Notes under the pieces: model-generated | Seen by the model: the letters and a program-made list of their open reading frames with translations, nothing else | Told to the model about the DNA's origin: nothing | Database searches by the model: none | Program-made: the position numbers and the translations under genes | Assembly: GCF_029893585.1 (NCBI RefSeq) | Contig: NZ_JARXYX010000033.1 | Location: 53,466-117,465 of the forward strand | DNA: 64,000 nucleotides | From: Streptomyces sp. LBL | Lineage (GTDB): Bacteria > Actinomycetota > Actinomycetes > Streptomycetales > Streptomycetaceae | Direction of reading: 5' to 3' | In this document: piece by piece, positions 17,843 to 25,439 of the stretch | Numbering within the stretch: the first letter of the stretch is position 1 | Layout of the letters: the number at the start of each line of letters is the position of its first letter

Positions 17843-18673
17843 GTGACCTACCCCCTGCACTCGGACCCCCTGCACTCGGACCTGCTCGCCCTCGCCAAGG
17901 AGGCCGCCGGTCGCGCCGGCGCGCTGCTGCGGGACGGCCGTCCGGCCGATCTCGCGGTCGCCAGGACCAAGTCGAGCCCGATCGACGTGGTCACCGAGAT
18001 GGACATCGCGGCGGAGAAGCTGATCACCGACCTGATCTCCGAGCACCGCCCGGACGACGGCTTTCTCGGCGAGGAGGGCGCCGCCACCGAGGGCACCAGC
18101 GGCGTCCGCTGGGTGATCGACCCGCTCGACGGCACGGTCAACTATCTGTACGGTCTGCCCACTTGGGCCGTCTCCATCGCGGCCGAACTGGACGGCGAGA
18201 CCGTCGTCGGGGTCGTCGCGGCCCCGATGCGCGGCGAGACGTACCACGCGGTCCGGGGCGAGGGCGCCCGCGCCACCGGGGCCTGGGACGGCGAGCGGGA
18301 GCTGGTCTGCCGCCCCGCACCGCCCCTGGAGCAGGCCCTGGTCTCGACCGGCTTCAACTACGTCACCGAGGTCCGCGTCCACCAGGCCGAGGTGGTCCGC
18401 AAGCTGATCCCGCTGCTGCGAGACATCCGGCGCAGCGGCTCGGCCGCGGTCGACCTGTGCGACGTCGCCGCGGGCCGGCTCGACGGCTACTACGAACGCG
18501 GTCTTCACCCCTGGGACCTCGCGGCGGGCGACCTCATCGCCCGCGAGGCGGGCGCCGTGACCGGTGGACGCCCCGGAGAGCGCCCCGCGCACGCTTTGAC
18601 GGTCGCAGGCACTCCGGGGGTCTTCGAGCCTCTCCAGCGCCTTCTGGAGGACTTCGGCGCCTGGCACGACTGA
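17843..18673 (+). CDS. Inositol monophosphatase family protein
   Basis: The 276-residue member of the Mg2+-dependent, Li+-sensitive phosphatase family has its metal-binding motifs: GEEG (about residue 75), WVIDPLDGTVNYLYG (about 92-106) and HPWDLAAGDLIAREAGA near the C-terminus. Substrates in the family include inositol-1-phosphate, fructose-1,6-bisphosphate and PAP; the specific one cannot be told. The GTG at 17843 follows GAGGAG and lies 8 bp after the ferrochelatase stop, so the two are co-translated. A near-duplicated CTGCACTCGGAC gives the N-terminal HSDPLHSD repeat. Confidence 0.9.
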   Translation: MTYPLHSDPLHSDLLALAKEAAGRAGALLRDGRPADLAVARTKSSPIDVVTEMDIAAEKLITDLISEHRPDDGFLGEEGAATEGTSGVRWVIDPLDGTVNYLYGLPTWAVSIAAELDGETVVGVVAAPMRGETYHAVRGEGARATGAWDGERELVCRPAPPLEQALVSTGFNYVTEVRVHQAEVVRKLIPLLRDIRRSGSAAVDLCDVAAGRLDGYYERGLHPWDLAAGDLIAREAGAVTGGRPGERPAHALTVAGTPGVFEPLQRLLEDFGAWHD

Positions 18674-18694
18674 CCCGGCCGTGACGTCACGCAG

Positions 18695-18729
18695 CGGGAC
18701 CCCCGGCGCTGGATTCGCCGGGGGTCCCG
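18695..18729. terminator. Terminator after the hemH operon
   Basis: A 14-bp perfect stem (CGGGACCCCCGGCG with CGCCGGGGGTCCCG) is flanked by an outer GTCACGC/GCGTGAC pairing. It lies between the plus-strand operon and the minus-strand small gene and can end both. Confidence 0.88.
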
Positions 18730-18751
18730 TTGTGCCGCGTGACGATCCTGG

Positions 18752-18925
18752 TCAGACGCTCGTCACACCGACCTCCACACCGTGCTCGGCGGCGAGGCGG
18801 CGCAGGTCGTCGAGCTCGGCCTGCTCGACCTCGACGAGGAAGTCGTCGCCCTCGTCGCGAGCCCGTGTCAGGTCGGACTCGGTCGCCTCTATACGCTGCA
18901 GAAGTCCTGCGGTGAATGCGTCCAT
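18752..18925 (-). CDS. Conserved small coiled-coil-like protein of unknown function
   Basis: The 57-residue acidic protein is almost entirely helical by composition: MDAFTAGLLQRIEATESDLT, then a Glu/Asp-rich stretch DEGDDFLVEVEQAELDDLRR. Heptad-like Leu spacing suggests a coiled coil. The ATG at 18925 begins the conserved part; the longer frame to 19198 is a composition artefact. No function is known to me. It is divergent from cutR. Confidence 0.7.
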   Translation of the reverse strand: MDAFTAGLLQRIEATESDLTRARDEGDDFLVEVEQAELDDLRRLAAEHGVEVGVTSV

Positions 18926-19352
18926 GCTGCGCCCCCTCGTCCTGGGTCGTGGGTCGGTGGCACGGGGGTGTGCCGTTCGGAAGGGGCGATCACGTCTCCA
19001 ACAGATGCCCAGCGCGCTGCCCTGCTGGGCGGCGACGGTGCCGGACACCCACGCCCACTCTGCGGAAGGGGACGCGCAGTGCCGCATGGTGGTACGGCAC
19101 ATGCAGAGCGTGATCGCGGGGTGTAAATCCGTCCTCCCCCCGCTCCCTTCCAGGGAAACCTCAACCCGGCGAGAAAATCTCCCCTCCCCGGACCTCACAC
19201 CTGTCCTTCAGGTCGCGCTCACCCGTCTTACAGCCGACTTATGGCCGAAAAGGGCAGGATGGGGAGTACACACACTCACCCGAACCCCCTGCTCGCGTGG
19301 CCTGGATCAGCTATGAAGCGCTACGCGGGTGGACACAGGAAGGACAAGCGAC
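18926..19352. promoter_or_regulatory. cutR upstream region
   Basis: This 427-bp divergent gap has no supported gene. It contains TATGGCCGAAAAG at 19240-19252, an exact 13-mer that also occurs after cutS at 21404-21416, and a pair of CAGGT/ACCTG-type half sites near 19195-19215. It probably holds the promoters of cutR and of the small minus-strand gene; no -10/-35 pair is certain. Confidence 0.4.
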
Positions 19353-20006
19353 GTGCGCGTACTCGTCGTCGAGGACGAGCAGCTGCTCGCCGATGCGGTG
19401 GCCACCGGACTGCGCCGGGAGGCCATGGCCGTCGACGTCGTGTACGACGGTGCGGCCGCTCTGGAGCGCATCGGCGTCAACGACTACGACGTGGTCGTCC
19501 TCGACCGTGACCTCCCGCTCGTGCACGGCGACGACGTCTGCCGCAAGATCGTCGAACTCGGCATGCCCACGCGCGTGCTGATGCTCACGGCGTCCGGCGA
19601 CGTCAGTGACCGCGTGGAGGGTCTGGAGATCGGCGCCGACGACTATCTCCCCAAGCCCTTCGCGTTCAGTGAGCTGACGGCACGCGTGCGGGCCCTGGGC
19701 CGGCGCACCAGCGTGCCGTTGCCGCCGGTCCTGGAGCGCGCCGGGATCAAGCTCGATCCGAACCGCCGTGAGGTCTTCCGCGACGGCAAGGAGGTCCAGC
19801 TGGCGCCGAAGGAGTTCGCCGTCCTGGAGGTGCTGATGCGCAGCGAGGGTGCCGTCGTCTCCGCGGAGCAGCTCCTGGAGAAGGCCTGGGACGAGAACAC
19901 CGACCCGTTCACCAACGTCGTGCGCGTCACTGTCATGACCCTGCGTCGCAAGCTCGGCGAGCCGCCCGTCATCGTGACCGTCCCCGGCTCCGGCTACCGG
20001 ATCTGA
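19353..20006 (+). CDS. cutR: Two-component response regulator CutR
   Basis: The 217-residue OmpR/PhoB-type regulator has a receiver domain (about 1-115) with the phospho-acceptor Asp in VVLDRDLPL and the conserved Lys in YLPKPF, and a winged-helix DNA-binding domain (about 125-217) ending in the TVPGSGYRI signature. The GTG at 19353 follows AGGAAGGA. It pairs with the kinase gene 6 bp downstream. CutRS is a Streptomyces system linked to antibiotic production and to the response to faults in extracellular protein folding. Confidence 0.93.
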   Translation: MRVLVVEDEQLLADAVATGLRREAMAVDVVYDGAAALERIGVNDYDVVVLDRDLPLVHGDDVCRKIVELGMPTRVLMLTASGDVSDRVEGLEIGADDYLPKPFAFSELTARVRALGRRTSVPLPPVLERAGIKLDPNRREVFRDGKEVQLAPKEFAVLEVLMRSEGAVVSAEQLLEKAWDENTDPFTNVVRVTVMTLRRKLGEPPVIVTVPGSGYRI

Positions 20007-20012
20007 TCGGCC

Positions 20013-21266
20013 GTGGCCGCGACCCCGGCGCCCCCTCAGGCGCCCCCGAAGCCCACCTGGGACCCCCGCAGGCCGGAGCCGCCCTTCCCGTGGCTGCGCC
20101 CGACCATCCGCATAAGGCTCACGCTGCTGTACGGCGGGATGTTCCTGATCGCCGGCATCCTGCTGCTGTCGATCATCTACCTGCTGGCCGCGCAGGCCTT
20201 GAACACCGGCAACGAACCACTGTTCAAGATCGTGGGCAGCTCTTCCAACATCAGTGTCACCAGCGACAACTGCCCGGCGGTCAACGGCGCGGACAACATC
20301 CGGCTGGAGGAGTTCAACCAGCTGATCAGCGCCTGCATCGACCACCAGCGCCAGGTCGCGCTGGACAACCTGCTCAGCCGTTCGCTGCTGGCTCTGCTGG
20401 GTCTCGCGATCATCGCCTTCGCCTTCGGCTACGCCATGGCCGGCCGGGTCCTGTCGCCGCTGGGCCGGATTCTGCGCACGGCACGCGCAGTGGCGGGCTC
20501 GGACCTGTCCCGCCGTATCGAACTGGACGGCCCGGACGACGAGATCAAGGAGCTTGCCGACACCTTCGACGACATGCTGGAGCGGCTCCAGCGGGCCTTC
20601 ACGGCGCAGCAGCGCTTCGTCGGCAACGCCTCGCACGAGCTGAGAACCCCGCTCGCGATCAATCGCACGCTCCTTGAGGTGCACCTGTCGGACCCGAAAG
20701 CACCGGTGGAGCTCCAGCAGCTCGGCAAGACGCTGCTGGCCACCAACGAGCGCAGTGAGCAGCTCGTCGAGGGACTGCTGCTGCTGGCCCGCAGCGACAA
20801 CCAGATCGTGGAGCGCAAGCCGGTCGACCTCGCGGAGGTGGCCGAGCAGGCCGTCGACCAGGTGCACGGCGAGGCTGTGGCCAAGGGTGTGCTGATCCGG
20901 GGCGAGCAGAAGCCCACGGTGGTCCAGGGCAACGGCGTGCTGCTGGAGCGGATCGCCCTGAACCTGGTGCAGAACGCCGTGCGCTACAACGTGCCCGAGG
21001 GCGGCTGGGTCGAGGTGACCACGGAGACCCAGCACGGCCAGGCGGTGCTCGTGGTGTCCAACACGGGCCCGGTGGTGCCGGCGTACGAGATCGACAATCT
21101 TTTCGAGCCGTTCAGACGCTTGCGTACGGAGCGCACGGGCAGCGACAAGGGGGTGGGCCTCGGTCTGTCCATCGTGCGGTCCGTGACGCGGGCGCACGGC
21201 GGCCATATCTCGGCGCAGCCGCGCGAAGGGGGTGGGCTCGTGATGCGGGTGACCCTGCCTGTCTGA
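20013..21266 (+). CDS. cutS: Sensor histidine kinase CutS
   Basis: The 417-residue membrane kinase has a Pro-rich cytoplasmic N-terminus, TM1 (about 37-60), a short extracellular sensor (about 61-125) with two cysteines (C87 in DNCPAV and C108 in SACIDH), TM2 (about 126-147), HAMP, HisKA with NASHELRTPLAI, and HATPase with NLVQNAVRYN and GVGLGLSIV. The two extracellular cysteines could form a redox-sensitive disulfide, which agrees with the proposal that CutS monitors secretion stress. It is translated just after cutR from a GTG start. Confidence 0.93.
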   Translation: MAATPAPPQAPPKPTWDPRRPEPPFPWLRPTIRIRLTLLYGGMFLIAGILLLSIIYLLAAQALNTGNEPLFKIVGSSSNISVTSDNCPAVNGADNIRLEEFNQLISACIDHQRQVALDNLLSRSLLALLGLAIIAFAFGYAMAGRVLSPLGRILRTARAVAGSDLSRRIELDGPDDEIKELADTFDDMLERLQRAFTAQQRFVGNASHELRTPLAINRTLLEVHLSDPKAPVELQQLGKTLLATNERSEQLVEGLLLLARSDNQIVERKPVDLAEVAEQAVDQVHGEAVAKGVLIRGEQKPTVVQGNGVLLERIALNLVQNAVRYNVPEGGWVEVTTETQHGQAVLVVSNTGPVVPAYEIDNLFEPFRRLRTERTGSDKGVGLGLSIVRSVTRAHGGHISAQPREGGGLVMRVTLPV

Positions 21267-21671
21267 GAGCATGACCCCCGCACACGGATCGAGACACAGG
21301 GATGTTCGCTTTGCGCAGAATTTTCAAGGTCCCGACCGGGCGACTTCGTGTGTGATCGATCACAGTGGCGATGTCCCAGCCATCCACTCTTCGTGATCGC
21401 GAATATGGCCGAAAAGCCGGGAAAATCCGGGTTTTCCAGGGTCGTGATCACGGGAAGTACACGGTGAGACGCCTTTGAAGTGCGGGATTCGGACCGTGTA
21501 CGGTCCCGATCGCCATCCAACCCGATCACTCAAGAGGGGTCCGGTTGGGTGTCGATTGAGTAACAGACCTTGATGTGAGGCAAAATCTCCGCCTCAGGTC
21601 GGGCACAAGTCCGGCCTCTCACGCGTTACGTGCGCTGAGACACCTGTAGACACCCAGAGGGGGAGAGCGAC
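21267..21671. promoter_or_regulatory. Region upstream of the DUF4193 gene with several palindromes
   Basis: This 405-bp non-coding stretch carries a perfect 14-bp palindrome TGTGATCGATCACA (21351-21364), a second palindrome CGTGATCACG (21443-21452), a GGAAAA/TTTTCC inverted repeat around 21419-21437, and the 13-mer TATGGCCGAAAAG (21404-21416). The GTGATC cores look like sites for a dimeric regulator. A CRP box has a longer spacer (TGTGA-N6-TCACA), so it is not a standard CRP site. Confidence 0.5.
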
Positions 21672-21968
21672 ATGGCAACCGACTACGACACCCCACGCAA
21701 GACCGACGACGACGTCGACTCGGACAGCCTTGAAGAACTGAAGGCTCGTAGGAACGACAAGTCGACGTCCGCAGTGGACGTCGACGAGTTCGAGGCCGCA
21801 GAGGGCCTCGAACTGCCCGGTGCGGACCTCTCGAACGAGGAACTGGCCGTCCGGGTGCTGCCGAAGCAGCAGGACGAGTTCACCTGCATGAGCTGCTTCC
21901 TGGTCCACCACCGCAGCCAGCTGGCCCGAGAGAAGAACGGTCAGCCGATCTGCCGCGACTGCGACTGA
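21672..21968 (+). CDS. DUF4193 family zinc-ribbon-like protein
   Basis: The 98-residue acidic protein has a highly charged N-terminal two-thirds and a C-terminal metal-binding-like module with CMSC and, after about 20 residues, CRDC (a CxxC pair of pairs). I recognise the DUF4193 family, found throughout actinobacteria, with unknown role. The ATG follows GGGGGAGAGCGAC. A long leader with palindromic sites suggests strong or regulated expression. The next gene starts 13 bp later. Confidence 0.88.
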   Translation: MATDYDTPRKTDDDVDSDSLEELKARRNDKSTSAVDVDEFEAAEGLELPGADLSNEELAVRVLPKQQDEFTCMSCFLVHHRSQLAREKNGQPICRDCD

Positions 21969-21981
21969 GGGCGGGTCGGCC

Positions 21982-22890
21982 GTGACTGGCTCGACCCCTC
22001 CCCGGAAGCGCCGCTTCCTGAAAGGGGAAGCGGACTCGGTGCCGTCCCAAGGGCGGTACGGCGCGCGTGACGACGAGCGGGGCTCATCCGACACGGGGTC
22101 GGCCTCGCTCGAACCCACGGCCGGCCGGGCTCTTCACCCGGTGTGGGCCGAGACCCCCGCGCCCGTCGCGCGGCGGCGGGCCGCGGCGATCCGGGACAGG
22201 ACCCGGGAAGGCCTCCGCAAGGGCGGCAGCCGCGCCCGGGCGGCCCTGGGGCACCTCGCCGAACGCATCATCGACATCGCCCCGCGGATCCCCGTACGCG
22301 ACCTCGCCACCCTCCGCAGACAGTTCCCCGACCTCGGGCCCGAGGAACTCGCGGACAAGCTCGTGGCGGGCGCCTCGAGCGCGACCGCCACGGTCGGCGC
22401 GGGAATCGGCGCCGCGGCGATGATGCCCGTACCGCCCGCGATGCCCACGGAGCTGGCGGCCGAGATCACCGGCGTGGCGGCGATCGAACTGAAGCTGATC
22501 GCGGAGCTCCACGAGGTCTACGGCGTACGACCGCCGGGCAACCTCAAGCAGCGCTCCACCGCGTACCTCAACTCCTGGTCGGGGGAGCGTGGGATCGACG
22601 TGAGCAAGCCGTCGACGGTGAGCGGCGCGCTGAACACCCGCATGAAGCAGCAGTTGCGGCAGCAGATCATGAAGCGTGTGGTGCGCGACCTGCCGAACCT
22701 GATGCCGTTCATGGTGGGCGCGGCTGTCGGAGCGGTCATGAACCGCCGGGACACCAGACGCCTCGCCGAGCGGATCCGGGTCGACCTGCGGGGGACCCAG
22801 GTGTCGTGGGAAGCGCTGCCCGCACTGCCGCCGCTGGAGGAACCGGCGGATCCGCTGATCATGGGAGGCGGCCGGAAAGAGTTCGGGTGA
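21982..22890 (+). CDS. Conserved actinobacterial hypothetical protein
   Basis: This 302-residue protein starts at a GTG 13 bp after the DUF4193 stop. The first 75 residues are polar and likely disordered. The rest is helical with two moderately hydrophobic Gly/Ala-rich segments (ATATVGAGIGAAAMMPVPPA, about 134-153, and PFMVGAAVGAVMN, about 242-254). The spacing suggests membrane-associated helices separated by a soluble domain, somewhat like EcsC-type proteins, but I cannot assign a family. It is probably co-transcribed with DUF4193. Confidence 0.7.
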   Translation: MTGSTPPRKRRFLKGEADSVPSQGRYGARDDERGSSDTGSASLEPTAGRALHPVWAETPAPVARRRAAAIRDRTREGLRKGGSRARAALGHLAERIIDIAPRIPVRDLATLRRQFPDLGPEELADKLVAGASSATATVGAGIGAAAMMPVPPAMPTELAAEITGVAAIELKLIAELHEVYGVRPPGNLKQRSTAYLNSWSGERGIDVSKPSTVSGALNTRMKQQLRQQIMKRVVRDLPNLMPFMVGAAVGAVMNRRDTRRLAERIRVDLRGTQVSWEALPALPPLEEPADPLIMGGGRKEFG

Positions 22891-22907
22891 CGCCGCGCCC
22901 GGGTGTG

Positions 22908-23369
22908 CTAGGCGGCCGTCCGCGCGGTCTTCAGCGCCTCCGCCAGCCGCTCCGGCTCACGGGTCGACAGGTACAGGTACGGCGTGGGGTCCTCGGGGTC
23001 CGTGACCTGTACGCGCAGCGCGGTGGGGATGTAGGAACGCAGCAGCAGGAAGGCGCGGGTGTCGGCCTTGTACGTGCGCCAGGCGCGCGCCTCCTCCGCG
23101 TCCAGCACCTCCGCCTCACCCAGCGCCGACAGCGGGATCTTCGCCTCGCCCGCGACCAGGAAGCCGCCCTGGACCCGGATGCGCATCGAGCCGTACGCGC
23201 TGGCCGCGACCGCCGCCACAGCGGTGCCGCCGACCAGGCCGCCGAGCATCGGCAGGGTACCGAAGGGCAGCAGGATCAAGGCCATCGAGACCCCGACCAG
23301 GAAGGAAATCAGCCACCAGGAGCGGGGGGCTGTGAGGCGTTCTTCGTACGGGGTGGCGGAGAGCTGCAT
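22908..23369 (-). CDS. DUF3093 family membrane protein
   Basis: The 153-residue protein has two adjacent N-terminal transmembrane helices (about 17-60) and a soluble C-terminal domain with the family pattern YKADTRAFLLLRSYIPTALR and YLYLSTREPERLAEAL. This matches DUF3093, an actinobacterial family near dut of unknown function. The ATG at 23369 opens the conserved sequence MQLSATPYEERL. It is divergent from the small gene upstream of dut. Confidence 0.88.
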   Translation of the reverse strand: MQLSATPYEERLTAPRSWWLISFLVGVSMALILLPFGTLPMLGGLVGGTAVAAVAASAYGSMRIRVQGGFLVAGEAKIPLSALGEAEVLDAEEARAWRTYKADTRAFLLLRSYIPTALRVQVTDPEDPTPYLYLSTREPERLAEALKTARTAA

Positions 23370-23427
23370 GGATCCAAGCTTGGCATGGTGTCGGGATCGG
23401 ACCGACGCGCGGGTAAGGTCTGCGCCT

Positions 23428-23712
23428 GTGAGTCGTACTTCCGCTCCCGAGGTGACGGCCGTGGCCGGGCGGAAGATCCGCGCCACAGCCACAGCCACAG
23501 CCACAGCCACAGCCACAGCCACAGCCACCGCCACAGCTACCGCCACCGGCCGGATCGACGTCCCTGACGGGCCCGTCGCCGTCCGTGCCGCCGCGTTCTT
23601 CGTCGAGGTGAAGGTCGACCACATCGACAACGGCGGCCCGGAGGGGATCCGGGCCGCCATGAACGACCCGGACCAGGTCCGGCGTGCCCGTGCCTTCGAG
23701 GTGAACCCGTGA
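23428..23712 (+). CDS. Small protein with an Ala-Thr repeat, overlapping dut
   Basis: The predicted protein has 94 residues from a GTG at 23428: a short N-terminus (APEVTAVAGRKIRA), a run of about eleven Ala-Thr dipeptides encoded by a CCACAG-type hexanucleotide array, and a C-terminal part with VAVRAAAFFVEVKVDHIDNG and GIRAAMNDPDQVRRARAFEV. I do not recognise the family. The stop overlaps the dut start, which argues for genuine co-translation. The repeat sits in the middle of the protein, so its length may vary without breaking the frame. Confidence 0.6.
   Translation: MSRTSAPEVTAVAGRKIRATATATATATATATATATATATGRIDVPDGPVAVRAAAFFVEVKVDHIDNGGPEGIRAAMNDPDQVRRARAFEVNP
23483..23548 (+). repeat. 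Hexanucleotide tandem repeat (CCACAG)n inside a coding gene
   Basis: There are seven exact CCACAG units followed by four imperfect ones (CCACCG, CCACAG, CTACCG, CCACCG). The unit is a multiple of three, so length changes would keep the frame and alter only the Ala-Thr count. Confidence 0.9.
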
Positions 23713-24269
23713 GCCGTGAGCCCCGTCAAGAACTCGCCGTGCTGATCCGGCGCGTCGACCCCGACGTACCGCTTCCGTCGTACGCACATCCCGGTGACGC
23801 GGGAGCCGATCTGCGCACCACCGAGGGCTGTGAACTGAAGCCGGGCGAGCGGGCCGTGTTGCCCACGGGGGTGTCTGTGGCGCTCCCGGAGGGGTACGCG
23901 GCCTTCGTGCACCCACGATCCGGTCTCGCCGCCCGCTGCGGTGTCGCTCTCGTGAATGCCCCGGGGACGGTTGATGCCGGGTACCGTGGGGAGATCAAGG
24001 TGATCGTGGTGAATCTCGACCCGCGCGAGTCCGTGCGGTTCGAGCGCTTCGACCGGATTGCCCAACTGGTCGTCCAGCAGGTCGAGAGGGTCCGCTTCCA
24101 GGAGGTGGCGGAGCTTCCCGGCTCGGCACGGGCCGAGGGGGGCTTCGGGTCCACCGGCGGCAGTGCCGCGGTGGGCGACGGGGGCGGCACAAACGGTCAT
24201 GCCGCCGTGGGCGGCGCGACGGGTGGGAATCGATACGCTTCGGTCGTATCCGACCGGGAAGGACAGTGA
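23709..24269 (+). CDS. dut: Deoxyuridine 5'-triphosphate nucleotidohydrolase (dUTPase)
   Basis: The homotrimeric enzyme hydrolyses dUTP to dUMP and pyrophosphate. The 186-residue sequence has the five conserved motifs: AHPGDAGADL (I), HPRSGLAARCG (II), GTVDAGYRGEIKVIVVNL (III), RFDRIAQLVV (IV) and the C-terminal RAEGGFGSTG (V). The C-terminal extension of about 40 residues is Gly-rich and unusual beyond motif V. It starts with a GTG that overlaps the preceding stop codon. Confidence 0.95.
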   Translation: MSREPRQELAVLIRRVDPDVPLPSYAHPGDAGADLRTTEGCELKPGERAVLPTGVSVALPEGYAAFVHPRSGLAARCGVALVNAPGTVDAGYRGEIKVIVVNLDPRESVRFERFDRIAQLVVQQVERVRFQEVAELPGSARAEGGFGSTGGSAAVGDGGGTNGHAAVGGATGGNRYASVVSDREGQ

Positions 24270-24270
24270 C

Positions 24271-25035
24271 GTGTTCGGACGTCGCAACAAGAAGGGCGCC
24301 GCCGAGGACGCGGCCGGCGAGGCCGAGCAGGTCGTCGACAGCGTCGACACTGAGGCGGACGAGGCAGAGGGCACGCGTGAGCGTGTGCGGCTCGAACCGG
24401 AGCCGCGGCCGGACGGGCCGTGGGACAGCACCGAGGTCCGTGACCCGGCCGAGGGCCGGGTGGACCTAGGGGGTCTGTTCGTGCCGGGCGTGGACGGCAT
24501 GGAGCTGCGGGTCGAGGTCGCGGGTGACGCGATCGTCGCCGCCACCGTCGTGCTGCGCGACAGCGCCATCCAGCTGCAGGCCTTCGCCGCGCCCAAGCGC
24601 GAGGGCATCTGGGGCGAGGTCCGCGAGGAGATCGGCTCCGGAATCACCCAGCAGGGCGGCATCATCGACGAGGTCGAGGGTTCGCTGGGCTGGGAGTTGC
24701 GCGCCCAGGTTCCGGTGCAGCTGCCGGACGGCACGGGCGGCTTCCAGGTGGTGCGGTTCGTCGGTGTGGACGGTCCCCGCTGGTTCCTCCGCGGGGTGAT
24801 CTCGGGTCAGGGCGCGGTGCAGCCGCAGGCGGCCGGTCTGCTGGAGCAGATCTTCCGGGACACGGTCGTGGTGCGCGGTGAGGGCCCGATGGCGCCCCGC
24901 GACCCGATCGTCCTGAAGCTGCCGGACGACGCGCAGATGGTCCCCGAGGGTGTTCAGCAGCAGGAAGAGGGTTCCCGCTTCGCCGGCGGCATGGGACAGC
25001 TCCAGCGCGGACCGGAGATCACCGAGGTCCGGTAG
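24271..25035 (+). CDS. DUF3710 family protein
   Basis: The 254-residue protein starts at a GTG immediately after dut (1 bp gap), preceded by GGGAAGGA. A Lys-rich start (FGRRNKKG) and acidic linker (about 10-60) precede a conserved globular domain (about 65-225) with AFAAPKREGIWGEVREEI and GPRWFLRGVISGQGA. This is the DUF3710 family, usually next to dut and an OB-fold gene in actinobacteria. Its function is unknown. The linkage with dut suggests a nucleotide or DNA-repair context, but that is inference. Confidence 0.88.
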   Translation: MFGRRNKKGAAEDAAGEAEQVVDSVDTEADEAEGTRERVRLEPEPRPDGPWDSTEVRDPAEGRVDLGGLFVPGVDGMELRVEVAGDAIVAATVVLRDSAIQLQAFAAPKREGIWGEVREEIGSGITQQGGIIDEVEGSLGWELRAQVPVQLPDGTGGFQVVRFVGVDGPRWFLRGVISGQGAVQPQAAGLLEQIFRDTVVVRGEGPMAPRDPIVLKLPDDAQMVPEGVQQQEEGSRFAGGMGQLQRGPEITEVR

Positions 25036-25439
25036 AGCAGGCGTAAGAGGCAGAGCAGGCGTAGGAAGTAGAGCAGGCGTAGGAAAAGGGCCGCATCCCC
25101 GAAACGGGGGGTGCGGCCGAGTCGCGTCGGCTTCCTTGAGAGCGGCCTCAGGGACCTTCGCCGGCAGATCGGCCGGCTCGACGCGGCTCCGGTGGTCGTC
25201 GCCCCCGTTACCTTCGTGGTCCCCTCACCCTCGTGGTCCCGTCGCCGGCTCGACGGACTGGCGGTCACCCCTCGACGATTTCGCCGTGCCCCAGCTCCAC
25301 CGCCCGGTCGGCCGGATTCCGCGAGGCGTCAGGGTTGCGTCAAAGACGGCCCCCGAGCTGCCCATGGCCCGATGTGTCGCGATCATTGGCCGTAACGTCG
25401 ACGCTGCGTGGACAGCAGTGACCGGAAGACAATGAGGCC
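25036..25439. other. Gap between the DUF3710 and kdpD genes
   Basis: Immediately after the DUF3710 stop are three imperfect copies of AGAGCAGGCGTAGGAA-like units (25036-25086). A hairpin at 25089-25118 (GGCCGCATCCCC with GGGGTGCGGCC) serves as terminator. On the minus strand, 25120-25205 could encode a short tail (DLPAKVPEAALKEADATRP) but has no start codon in frame. The rest is the kdpD upstream region, with no certain promoter. Confidence 0.5.
25089..25118 (+). terminator. Terminator after the dut-DUF3710 operon
   Basis: GGCCGCATCCCC pairs with GGGGTGCGGCC around a GAAAC-type loop, about 55 bp after the DUF3710 stop. Confidence 0.75.

Noticed and set aside
21351..21364. Classical CRP site
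   Set aside because: The palindrome has a 4-base centre; CRP boxes have TGTGA-N6-TCACA. Kept as an unassigned palindrome.
22908..24734. Single 608-residue minus-strand protein covering the DUF3093 and dut region
   Set aside because: Only the last 153 residues are real (DUF3093). The rest is antisense to dut and DUF3710 and contains an antisense image of the CCACAG repeat.
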